DNA of 64,000 bases from an uncultured Anaerococcus sp. (GTDB lineage Bacteria > Bacillota > Clostridia > Tissierellales > Peptoniphilaceae). Under the pieces are notes generated by a model. The model saw nothing but the letters and a program-made list of their open reading frames with translations. It was not told where the DNA came from and searched no databases. How positions within the stretch are numbered: the first letter of the stretch is position 1; every line of letters starts with the position of its first letter. The DNA lies in contig NZ_CALTTY010000002.1 in assembly GCF_943912385.1 (NCBI RefSeq), positions 88,052-152,051 of the forward strand, written 5' to 3'. Positions 32,315 to 39,891 of this stretch are shown piece after piece. Both the position numbers and the translations under genes were made by a program.

Positions 32315-33556
32315 TTATTTCTTATCTCCTTCTTTCATGGCCTTTGCATAAATCTTACTTGATAGGCCAAATAAGTTTATATATCCTGTCGCATCTGATT
32401 GGTTGTAAACATCATCTTCCTCAAAGGTTGCATATTCTTCTAGGTAGAGAGAGTTTTTTGCGTATATACCAGCTGGCTGCATAGATCCCTTATAAAGCTT
32501 AACCTTGACAGTTCCTGTCACATTTTCCTGGCTTTTTTCTATAAAGGCGTCCATGGCGGATTTGAGAGGGGTCATCCACTTACCTGCATAGACAAGATTT
32601 GCATAGTCTAGGGCCATCTTCTGCTTGTACTGGAGGCAGTCTGGGTGGAGGGTTACTGTTTCTAGTTTTTCATGGGCAAAGTAGAGGACGCTTGCTGCTG
32701 GATTTTCATAAACTCCCCTAGATTTCATGCCGACCATCCTAGATTCGACTATATCATCAACTCCAATTCCATGCTTGCCTGCAAGAGTATTTAATTTCTT
32801 AACCAGGTCAGATCCCTTTAATTTTTCACCATTAAGGCCTATTGGTTTCCCCTTATAAAATTCTATTTCAACTATTTCTGCCTTGTCAAGGGCCTTTTCA
32901 GCCGGTGTTACCCAGTGGAGGATTTTTTCAAGGTCGGCTGGATTTTCTGGGTCTTCAAGGTCTAGCCCCTCGTGGGATAAGTGCCAGATATTTTCATCCA
33001 TGGAATAGTCTTCATCTTTGCTGAAAGAAAGTTCTATACCGTGGTCCTTGGCATAAGCCTCTTCCTCGCTACGTCCCTTGATGTCCCAGAACCTCCATGG
33101 GGCTATGACTTTCATTTCTGGATCAAGGGTCATTATAGAAAGTTCAAAACGGATTTGGTCGTTGCCCTTACCAGTACAACCGTGGACTATAAGGTCTGCT
33201 CCTTCTTTTTTGGCTACATCAACTAAGACCTTTGAAATTAAAGGGCGGGCTATGGCTGTACCCAAAAGATAGACATTTTCATATTTAGCCCCTGCCATGA
33301 GAGATTTAAAACCGTAGTCTTCGATAAATTCGTCCTCGACGTTGATATTATAAAACTTCTTTGCTCCTGATTTTAAGGCCTTTTCTTCCATGGCAGAAGG
33401 ATCTTCCACCTGACCTAAATCTACAGACACACAAATGACTTCCTGGGCCCCATTTTCCTTAAGCCATGTGACCATCACAGATGTATCAAGGCCGCCAGAA
33501 TAGGCCAAAATTACCTTCTTTGCTTCTTTTAACACTTCGTATTCGTTTTTAATCAT
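32315..33556 (-). CDS. argG: Argininosuccinate synthase
   Basis: ArgG joins citrulline and aspartate with ATP. The start at 33556 is chosen because GGGAGGA precedes MIKNEYEVLKEAKKVILAYS; the frame runs on to 33634 but that part is the T-box terminator. The N-type pyrophosphatase P-loop reads LAYSGGLDTSVMVTWL, and VHGCTGKGNDQIRFE and the C-terminal synthase domain are complete (413 residues). Expression should rise when tRNA-Arg is uncharged. Confidence 0.97.
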   Translation of the reverse strand: MIKNEYEVLKEAKKVILAYSGGLDTSVMVTWLKENGAQEVICVSVDLGQVEDPSAMEEKALKSGAKKFYNINVEDEFIEDYGFKSLMAGAKYENVYLLGTAIARPLISKVLVDVAKKEGADLIVHGCTGKGNDQIRFELSIMTLDPEMKVIAPWRFWDIKGRSEEEAYAKDHGIELSFSKDEDYSMDENIWHLSHEGLDLEDPENPADLEKILHWVTPAEKALDKAEIVEIEFYKGKPIGLNGEKLKGSDLVKKLNTLAGKHGIGVDDIVESRMVGMKSRGVYENPAASVLYFAHEKLETVTLHPDCLQYKQKMALDYANLVYAGKWMTPLKSAMDAFIEKSQENVTGTVKVKLYKGSMQPAGIYAKNSLYLEEYATFEEDDVYNQSDATGYINLFGLSSKIYAKAMKEGDKK

Positions 33557-33611
33557 AATATCCTCCCTAATATTTTTTATCAAAACAAGTCTCCTGTGTC
33601 TCTTTTTGGTA

Positions 33612-33876
33612 ATAAAAAAGAGCCTTCTTCCCAAAAGGGACGAAGACTCGTGATACCACCCATATTTATCTATTTTTCACAAAATAGACCTCATCAAGTA
33701 CTAACATACTCTAACTCTGTAACGGGAGTTCCCGTATAGGTCTCCTTTTATCGACCTATAAGTTCTGAGGTTCTTTTTACAATCTCTTAACTTCTCCCCT
33801 CACACTCTACGGGATTCGCTTTAAGTCTTAAGAAAGCTACTCTTCTCATCAACACTTTTAAACTAATTTTTTGATT
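33612..33876 (-). promoter_or_regulatory. T-box leader of argGH
   Basis: The minus-strand leader has the T-box core GGGTGGTATCACGAG followed by CGTCCC and a terminator (GAGTCTTCGTCCC / GGGAAGAAGGCTC, then TTTTTTA). Upstream are a stem I region beginning GATGAGAAGAGTA, a stem II TATAGGTC/GACCTATA (about 33735-33760) and stem III TCTATTTT/AAAAATAGA. An AGA triplet in TTAAGAGATTG is a possible Arg specifier; I cannot fold it to be certain. Known: T-boxes sense uncharged cognate tRNA. Confidence 0.88.
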
Positions 33877-33882
33877 GAATTC

Positions 33883-33911
33883 ATTGTAACTCGATTTTTA
33901 TCCTTTGTCAA
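33883..33911 (-). promoter_or_regulatory. Promoter of the argGH T-box transcript
   Basis: Consensus TTGACA (33906-33911), a 17-nt spacer and TACAAT (33883-33888) on the minus strand. The stretch 33912-34042 beyond it is AT-rich and holds no gene I can support. Confidence 0.8.
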
Positions 33912-34042
33912 ATATTTTTTTCTAAATTTTTATCAAAATAATTTAATTTTTCTCCACAAGCACTAACTTATTTCTGTTTTCTCTAGTGGATTTTTTGTAT
34001 TCCTTAACCGAGAAATTAATATTTACCGTCAGATATTTAAAT

Positions 34043-34333
34043 TTACTTTATAAGCCCGTTAAAAATTGATGAAGGACCAGTTGATGGATATTGCCTCATT
34101 ATTTCCGTGTATAATTCAAGCATATCTTTGCTTAGAGAATCAAGTCCACTTGTAATCTGGATCTTAACAATGTCCTTCTTTAAATCAGATATTTTTTTCA
34201 TAAAAGCAAGGTCTTTTCTTGCTATATACCTACGCAAGACTTCTTTTTCATTTTCTTTAATAGAGCTTTCACCAAGGAGCTTATTAATTATTTTTTCTAA
34301 ATTTTCTTCAGTTAACTTTGGATATTTTTTCAT
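34043..34333 (-). CDS. Small helical protein of unknown function beside the RiPP cluster
   Basis: The 96-residue protein is not recognised. It is lysine/glutamate-rich and probably all-helical (LTEENLEKIINKLLGESSIK and LRRYIARKDLAFMKKISDLK stretches), without membrane segments or cysteines, ending in a Pro/Gly/Ser segment YPSTGPSSIFNG. AAGGAGGAG precedes the ATG, and a near-consensus promoter drives it separately from the exporter gene. Its position directly downstream of the maturase-exporter pair suggests immunity or regulation, but this is only context. Confidence 0.7.
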   Translation of the reverse strand: MKKYPKLTEENLEKIINKLLGESSIKENEKEVLRRYIARKDLAFMKKISDLKKDIVKIQITSGLDSLSKDMLELYTEIMRQYPSTGPSSIFNGLIK

Positions 34334-34369
34334 AAAACTCCTCCTTACTTGATAGATTATTCTAGTGTT

Positions 34370-34397
34370 ATTATAAGTTCAAATAAATATGTGTCAA
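34370..34397 (-). promoter_or_regulatory. Strong promoter of the 96-residue protein gene
   Basis: Perfect TTGACA (34392-34397), a 16-nt spacer and perfect TATAAT (34370-34375) on the minus strand, starting just past the exporter stop codon. Confidence 0.8.
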
Positions 34398-34409
34398 AGT
34401 TAAATTAAA

Positions 34410-36017
34410 TCATATAATTTTATTTTCAAAATCTATCACCCTATCAAATTCATTTAGGTATAAATCATCATAATCATGACTGATTACTATTTTAATCTTA
34501 GCCTTATAATTATTGATATAATCTTTTACATATTTGGATGATTTTTTATCTAAGTTTGCAGTTGGTTCATCAAAAATAACAACTTCTGGATGGTCTATTG
34601 TTGCCCTTAAAATTGATATCCTTTTCTGCTCTCCACTTGATAACTCTACTAAGTTTTCTTCACTTAGTCTCCTTCTTAAAAAATCTTCGTCAAAACCAAG
34701 TTTTAAGGCCTCATTTATTAGATGGCTATTATTTACATCTCTTTCCAAACAAATATTATCTTCAACACTTCCCTTAAAAATAAATGTCTCTGATGGCACA
34801 TATCTAATATTTCTATATAAGTCTTTTTTATCAATATCTTCTAAATCTAAATTATCATATTTTATTTTTTTATCATTATTGTTATAATAGCCCAAAATAG
34901 CCTTCATTAAACTAGATTTCCCCGAACCAGATGGACCTATAATAATATATGACATTCCCTTTTTAAAAGTGTAAGTGAAGTTTTTTATTATTTCTTTATG
35001 GCCTAAATCTAGACTATAAGAGTTAATAGAAATACCTCTATTTATACTTGTAAACTTTTCTTTGACTGGAGCAATTAATTCAAGTAAGGCCATTACCTTA
35101 TCTCTTAAGACAGAACTTGCCTTTATCCTATTATTATAAATAGATAATGTTTGAACTGGTGTAAAGATTCCATTTAAAAGCTGAACTGCCGCTATCAAGG
35201 CTCCTGTTGTAATTGTCCCCTTGATTGCAAAAAATGCTCCCACAAACATACATCCTACCTGACCTAAAATCGATACGACTTCAATAGTATCGATCACCAT
35301 ATCATTAGTAAAATTCATATCCATCCTAGATTTTTCAAATTTTTCATCATTTTCTTTCATAGAATCCAAGGGACCTTCAAGCCCAAGACCCTTATATACA
35401 AAAAAACCTTGTAAATATTCATTGAGATTTGAAAAATTCTCTTTAGAACTTAGTGAAAAATCCTCAGTTTTTCTCTGCTGTATAGGTGATAAAAAGTTTG
35501 GTATAAGCATTGTTATCAATATAATTCCTAGGAAAATTAAGGTCATAGACCAAGAAATATAAATTATAGCTATTATTGATATTATAAAACTAATCACTTG
35601 CACATATACTTCATGCCTTATTCTAAAATAATCCTTACTTATGATATTAACATCTTCAGTCAGCATGTTTATGTAGTATGACTTATCCATGGAAGAATAT
35701 TCAACCAGATCAAAATCATCAAGTCTTTTGAAAATTTTATTCTTAACTCCAACACTTTGTCTATATACTAGTTTAGATGCAGTTGTATTATATAAAAACG
35801 ATATAAGAAAATATAAAGCTACTGCTACTAATATATAAATCCCAACCTTTTTTAACATTTCATAAGATGATTTTCCTATAGAATCAATAATAATACCTAT
35901 TAAGTAAGCAAAAGTAACAGTCAATAAGGACTTAATCGCTCCTAGAATTATTACAAGGATAAAAGTTTCCTTTTCACTAATTAAATCTTTGAAATCTAGT
36001 CTATCCTTCTTATACAT
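34410..36017 (-). CDS. ABC exporter (fused membrane and ATPase domains) of the RiPP cluster
   Basis: The 535-residue half-transporter has an N-terminal six-helix membrane domain (about 18-310) and a C-terminal ATPase: Walker A IIGPSGSGKSSLMKAI, the signature ELSSGEQKR (a variant of LSGGQ), Walker B VVIFDEPTANLD, and the switch histidine in VISHDYDD. There is no C39 peptidase at the N-terminus, so it would export without cleaving a leader itself. It overlaps the radical-SAM gene by 8 bp and has AAGGAG. I infer export of the modified peptide as a homodimer. Confidence 0.88.
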   Translation of the reverse strand: MYKKDRLDFKDLISEKETFILVIILGAIKSLLTVTFAYLIGIIIDSIGKSSYEMLKKVGIYILVAVALYFLISFLYNTTASKLVYRQSVGVKNKIFKRLDDFDLVEYSSMDKSYYINMLTEDVNIISKDYFRIRHEVYVQVISFIISIIAIIYISWSMTLIFLGIILITMLIPNFLSPIQQRKTEDFSLSSKENFSNLNEYLQGFFVYKGLGLEGPLDSMKENDEKFEKSRMDMNFTNDMVIDTIEVVSILGQVGCMFVGAFFAIKGTITTGALIAAVQLLNGIFTPVQTLSIYNNRIKASSVLRDKVMALLELIAPVKEKFTSINRGISINSYSLDLGHKEIIKNFTYTFKKGMSYIIIGPSGSGKSSLMKAILGYYNNNDKKIKYDNLDLEDIDKKDLYRNIRYVPSETFIFKGSVEDNICLERDVNNSHLINEALKLGFDEDFLRRRLSEENLVELSSGEQKRISILRATIDHPEVVIFDEPTANLDKKSSKYVKDYINNYKAKIKIVISHDYDDLYLNEFDRVIDFENKII

Positions 36018-37329
36018 TTAAAATCTCCTTATGTGAATATTCATTTAATCTCATTATAAAATTGTTAAACTTTTCGCTATTCTCATATAAATCAATCAAA
36101 TTATTAAAATATTCTACATATTTTTTCCTATTCATAACACAATTTTTCTCTAAGGTGTTAACATGTTCATCTAAATTTGCAATGCAAATATGACAAGTGG
36201 TTTTAGCAAAGCATCTATTACATTTTGATTTATCGTATTTTTTTAAATTCTTCTGAGATTCCTTTGTTATATTCTTAATAATATCCTTATTATATATATT
36301 ATCAATAAAGTTATTATTTTTTGATTTTGATGCAAAAAATTGGCAAGGATATATGTCTCCTCCTGTCATAATAGAAAATTGACTTATTCCAGCACCGCAT
36401 AAATACCTACTAGATTTCCCCTTTATAAAATTAATAAAATTATAAATTTCATCTGTAAATACTCCTTTATTAATAAATAAATTTATCATGTCTTTTACGC
36501 TATTATCTAGTTCATATGTACACTCAACATCACTATATTCATTTTTAATAGCTTTATTTATAGTAAAATTTCGAATATCAAATTCATCTTTTAAATAAGA
36601 TGATATCGCAGAAACAGGTCTTTCTTTATTTTCAATATCTAGCCCTTTATCTGATAAAGTCATTTCTATTTTTGAAGGTTGACCAGTTATCTCTCTGAGA
36701 TACTTAATATTTTTTGATACTTTTTTAAAAGTACCTTCGGAATCCTTATTGACTCTATATAAATCATTTGAAGCTTCGCTTCCATCTAAACTTGTGGCAA
36801 CAATTATATTATATTTTTTAATTAAATTGATTATCTCAGGGTTTGTATAATATAAATTGCTCATAACAGAAAAATCTCTAAATCTATTTTTATAATTCTC
36901 ATTTGTATATTCACAAACAAATTTCATTATTCTATAATTTAATAAGGGTTCTCCACCAAAAAAAGTTATTGTTTCAATGTAATCATAATAATTAAAAAAT
37001 GTATCCAAACTCATTTTTGCAGTTTCCAGATTCATAAATTTAATATGCTCACTATACTTACCCTCGTTTGCAAAACAATACTTACAAGTCATATTGCATG
37101 TCGTACTAATAAGTAGTTGAAGCTGATCAAGTACTTTCAAAGTTGAGGATTTTTCAGATTCAATGTCCACTGATGAAATTTTATCCAGCAGGCTTTCTTC
37201 TAATTTAAAATATTTGCAAAGTTTATGTTTATCTTCAAAAAATTTCTCTCCTTTGTTATTAATATTTATCTTAATTACCCTGTTATTATCTGTATTTATA
37301 ATGTAATTTTTATTTACTAAAAATGGCAT
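36010..37329 (-). CDS. Radical SAM/SPASM peptide maturase
   Basis: The 439-residue protein is a radical-SAM enzyme. About 75 N-terminal residues precede the core and may bind the leader. The SAM cluster motif is CNMTCKYCF (CxxxCxxC), followed by TFFGGEPLLNY. The C-terminal SPASM part shows LCGAG...GGDIYPC, then CNRCFAKTTCHIC and a later ENC, enough cysteines for two auxiliary 4Fe-4S clusters. Such enzymes form thioether or C-C crosslinks in RiPPs. I start it at ATG 37329 (AAGGAG six bases upstream) rather than an in-frame TTG at 37335. It follows the precursor gene. Confidence 0.9.
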   Translation of the reverse strand: MPFLVNKNYIINTDNNRVIKININNKGEKFFEDKHKLCKYFKLEESLLDKISSVDIESEKSSTLKVLDQLQLLISTTCNMTCKYCFANEGKYSEHIKFMNLETAKMSLDTFFNYYDYIETITFFGGEPLLNYRIMKFVCEYTNENYKNRFRDFSVMSNLYYTNPEIINLIKKYNIIVATSLDGSEASNDLYRVNKDSEGTFKKVSKNIKYLREITGQPSKIEMTLSDKGLDIENKERPVSAISSYLKDEFDIRNFTINKAIKNEYSDVECTYELDNSVKDMINLFINKGVFTDEIYNFINFIKGKSSRYLCGAGISQFSIMTGGDIYPCQFFASKSKNNNFIDNIYNKDIIKNITKESQKNLKKYDKSKCNRCFAKTTCHICIANLDEHVNTLEKNCVMNRKKYVEYFNNLIDLYENSEKFNNFIMRLNEYSHKEILNV

Positions 37330-37349
37330 AAACAACTCCTTTTTATACC

Positions 37350-37372
37350 CATAAACAAACAGCTTGTTTATG
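37350..37372 (-). promoter_or_regulatory. Hairpin between precursor and maturase genes
   Basis: CATAAACAA / TTGTTTATG forms a perfect 9-bp stem with a 5-nt loop in the gap between the precursor stop and the maturase ribosome site. Without a T-run it is likelier an mRNA-stabilising or attenuating hairpin, which would give more precursor than enzyme. It is part of an inverted repeat whose other arm is at 37571-37602. Confidence 0.6.
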
Positions 37373-37392
37373 TAGAATTTCTAAAACTTAAT

Positions 37393-37539
37393 TTATTTTA
37401 TAACTAGTGCCTGACCTCCGCATACTATAACTCCACATATACTCACTACATCTATATCATCATATAATGTTTCTTCCTCTATTAACATTTCTATATCTTT
37501 ACTTACATCTATTACTTCTATACTATCTATTTTATTCAT
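37393..37539 (-). CDS. Candidate RiPP precursor peptide, 48 residues
   Basis: A small gene directly upstream of the radical-SAM gene encodes a 48-residue peptide. The N-terminal two thirds are an acidic leader (MNKIDSIEVIDVSKDIEMLI, then EEETLYDDID) and the C-terminus is a hydrophobic, glycine-containing core with two cysteines, VVSICGVIVCGGQALVIK. AAAGGAAA stands 7 bases before the ATG at 37539. The composition and position fit a substrate of the neighbouring SPASM enzyme, with the two Cys as crosslink donors. In-frame ATGs just upstream overlap the ribosome site. I know no described family with this core. Confidence 0.8.
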   Translation of the reverse strand: MNKIDSIEVIDVSKDIEMLIEEETLYDDIDVVSICGVIVCGGQALVIK

Positions 37540-37607
37540 ATATTTTCCTTTCATATACATTAATAAATATAAAACAAGCTGTATAAATATTGTTTATAGG
37601 TATTATG

Positions 37608-37636
37608 ATATTACTTCCTCAATTCATTAAAGTCAA
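37608..37636 (-). promoter_or_regulatory. Promoter of the RiPP cluster
   Basis: TTGACT (37631-37636), a 17-nt spacer and TAATAT (37608-37613) on the minus strand. The transcript would begin near 37600 with a ~60-nt leader that contains one arm of the inverted repeat. Confidence 0.55.
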
Positions 37637-37663
37637 ATATTATACTAAAGACTCATTGTCTTG

Positions 37664-37692
37664 TTGACAAAATCAATTCTAAACGTTAAATA
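37664..37692 (+). promoter_or_regulatory. Promoter of the tyrS T-box transcript
   Basis: Perfect TTGACA (37664-37669), a 17-nt spacer and TAAATA (37687-37692). It is divergent from the RiPP-cluster promoter. Confidence 0.65.
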
Positions 37693-37699
37693 TAACATA

Positions 37700-37857
37700 A
37701 GGATAAAACTTACAATGAATTCTAGTAGGAAAAGTTTGAAATAGCTTTTTTGAAATTACACTTTCATTTTGTTTAAGGCAAGCCAGGCTGTCTGTGTCTG
37801 GCACGAGTATAAAAAAAGCTGGTACCGCAAGTCTTTGCGCTTTTATGCTCTTTTTTT
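37700..37857 (+). promoter_or_regulatory. Compact T-box leader of tyrS
   Basis: The antiterminator is clear: AAAGC-TGGTACC-GC pairs as AAAGC/GCTTT and GC/GC around the UGGUACC bulge (37815-37842). The competing terminator pairs GAGTATAAAA (37805-37814) with TTTTATGCTC (37841-37850), followed by TTTTTTT. Upstream, ATGAATTCTAGTAGG is stem-I-like and a UAC triplet in AAATTACACTTTC is a candidate Tyr specifier. The whole leader is about 155 nt, which leaves little room for a full-length stem I. Confidence 0.8.
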
Positions 37858-37940
37858 ATGCCTATTTTGAGAAACTTCTTAAAACTTGTGAGATTTCTCA
37901 CCTGCCTTCGAAATGACTTTAAAATGAGAAAGGAATAATT

Positions 37941-39194
37941 ATGAAATTTACTTACGAAAAAGAATATGACAATGTCTTTGATGAGCTTGTCGACCGTGGC
38001 TACTACGAACAGGCTACCAACGAAGAAGAACTAAAGAAAATACTTGCCACAGAATCTGTGAAATTCTACTGTGGTTTTGATGCTACAGCAGATTCCCTAA
38101 CTGTTGGCCACCTTATCCAAATCATGGTTATGATGCGTATGCAAAACTATGGCCACAGGCCAGTTGCCCTCCTTGGTGGAGGTACAACCCTAATCGGTGA
38201 CCCATCAGGTAGGTCTGACATGCGTCAGGTTATGACAGAAGAGAGAATTGACCACAATGCAGAGTGTTTCTACAAACAATTCCAAAGGTTTCTAGACTTT
38301 TCTGACGAAGGCGGAGCAGAAATGCTAAATAACAAAGACTGGCTACTTGACCTTAACTTTGTTAGCTTTCTAAGGGATGTAGGTAGTGAATTTTTAATCA
38401 ATGAAATGATCAAAAAGGATGCCTACAAAAACAGGATGGCAGCCGGTGGTCTAACATTTTTCGAATTTTCCTACATGCTTTTACAGTCTTATGACTTTTT
38501 AAAGATGTACAGGGAAAATGGAATAACCCTTGAAATGGGCGGTTCTGACCAATGGTCAAACATCATCGGTGGAGTTGACTTAATTAAAAAACACGAAGAA
38601 GGCGAAGCCTACGGCATGACCTTCTCCCTTCTTACAACAGCAGACGGGGTTAAGATGGGAAAATCCCAAAAGGGTGCTGTATGGCTTGATAAGGAAAAGA
38701 CAAGTCCATTTGACATGTTCCAATATATGAGAAATGTAGACGACAGGGATGTTGAAAAATTCCTGCTTCAACTTACCTTCCTACCTACAGCAGAATGTAG
38801 AAGGCTAGGTACCGCAACAGATGCAGCCGAAATCAACAAAGCAAAAGAAATCCTAGCCTACGAAGTAGTCAAACTTGTCCATGGCAAGGAGGAAGCAGAT
38901 AAGGCCCTTGATGCAGCAAAAGCACTTTTTGCTGGCAAGGGAAATGAAGATGCTATGCCAACAACCGAGATCACAGAAACAGACCTTCCAATAGGTCTAC
39001 TTCAGCTTATGACAAATGTTGGCCTATCAAAATCAAATGGTGAAGCCAGACAAATGGTAAAACAAGGCGGAGTTTCTGTAAATGATGAAAAAGTAAGTGA
39101 CTTTAGGATGGAAATTACAAAGGATATTTTCGAAGACGGAAAAATCATAATAAAAAGAGGCAAGAAGAACTTCCACAAGGTGGTACTAGCCTAA
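37941..39194 (+). CDS. tyrS: Tyrosyl-tRNA synthetase
   Basis: The 417-residue enzyme charges tRNA-Tyr. It has the class I motif ADSLTVGHLIQIM (HIGH region), the tyrosine pocket GGSDQWSNI, and the KMSKS variant GVKMGKSQKGAVW. A C-terminal S4 domain (MTNVGLSKSNGEARQMVKQG) binds tRNA. AAAGGAA precedes the ATG. It is preceded by a T-box and ends at a strong terminator. Confidence 0.97.
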   Translation: MKFTYEKEYDNVFDELVDRGYYEQATNEEELKKILATESVKFYCGFDATADSLTVGHLIQIMVMMRMQNYGHRPVALLGGGTTLIGDPSGRSDMRQVMTEERIDHNAECFYKQFQRFLDFSDEGGAEMLNNKDWLLDLNFVSFLRDVGSEFLINEMIKKDAYKNRMAAGGLTFFEFSYMLLQSYDFLKMYRENGITLEMGGSDQWSNIIGGVDLIKKHEEGEAYGMTFSLLTTADGVKMGKSQKGAVWLDKEKTSPFDMFQYMRNVDDRDVEKFLLQLTFLPTAECRRLGTATDAAEINKAKEILAYEVVKLVHGKEEADKALDAAKALFAGKGNEDAMPTTEITETDLPIGLLQLMTNVGLSKSNGEARQMVKQGGVSVNDEKVSDFRMEITKDIFEDGKIIIKRGKKNFHKVVLA

Positions 39195-39199
39195 GATAA

Positions 39200-39234
39200 G
39201 ATCCTCCGAAACATAGGTTTTGGGGGATTTTTTT
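39200..39234 (+). terminator. Terminator of tyrS
   Basis: ATCCTCCGAAAC / GTTTTGGGGGAT stem followed by TTTTTTT. Confidence 0.88.
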
Positions 39235-39267
39235 ATTTAATATTGTATAATAAGCTCAGGTGATAAA

Positions 39268-39842
39268 ATGAAGAATACTTAAGCAAAAAAGAGCCAAAGA
39301 GCTTTGGGATTTTGGCCTTATATATAAGTTTGAAGTGGTTACTTTCAAATCTCTTAAAGATATCCATAGGTATTTATTCCAAGACGTATTTGATTTTGCA
39401 GGCAAAATTAGGACTGTAAATATTTCCAAGGGGAATTTCCGTTTTGCACCCCTGCTTTTCCTTGAATCAAACCTAGCAATAATAGAAAAAATGCCAGAGT
39501 CCACTTTCGATGAGATTGTAGACAAGTACGTTGAGATGAATAAAAAATGCCCGGCATACTGGGCCTCATCCTTTTAGGGAAGGAAACGGCAGGGCAACTA
39601 GAATTTGGCTAGACTTGATCCTTAAGAAAAACCTAGGCAAATGCATAGATTGGGATAAGATTGATAAATACGCCTACCTATCCGCCATGGAAAGATCTGT
39701 TATCAACACACTTGAAATCAACCACCTTTTAAAATCTGCCCTAACTGATAAAATAAATGACAGGGAAGTTTTTATGAAGGGAATCGACAAGTCCTACCTC
39801 TACGAAGACCTCTATGATATTCCTATAGATGAAATTGAATAA
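39268..39842 (+). pseudogene. Frameshifted Fic-domain (AMPylation) gene
   Basis: Three pieces in different frames form one Fic protein. NEEYLSK at 39268 shifts at an A-run (39285-39290) into KRAKELWDFGLIYKFEVVTF, then FQDVFDFAGKIRTVNISKG; this frame stops at 39575. A second shift near 39555-39560 restores HPFREGNGRATRIWLDLILK, the intact Fic active motif HPFxxGNGR, and the tail to DIPIDEIE. Fic enzymes AMPylate target proteins such as gyrase. With two shifts and no usable start, no active enzyme can be made. No antitoxin gene is adjacent. Confidence 0.85.
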
Positions 39843-39846
39843 ATAT

Positions 39847-39889
39847 AAAGACGAGTAAATCTTTTTATATAAGCTACTCGTCTTTTTTT
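39847..39889. terminator. Bidirectional terminator between Fic relic and cytX
   Basis: AAAGACGAGTA / TACTCGTCTTT perfect 11-bp stem, T-run on the plus strand, A-run on the other side; serves convergent units. Confidence 0.85.
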
Positions 39890-39891
39890 CT

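Noticed and set aside
33557..33634. N-terminal extension of ArgG
   Set aside because: The extension is the T-box terminator and leader read as codons; MIKNEYEV with GGGAGGA is the proper start.
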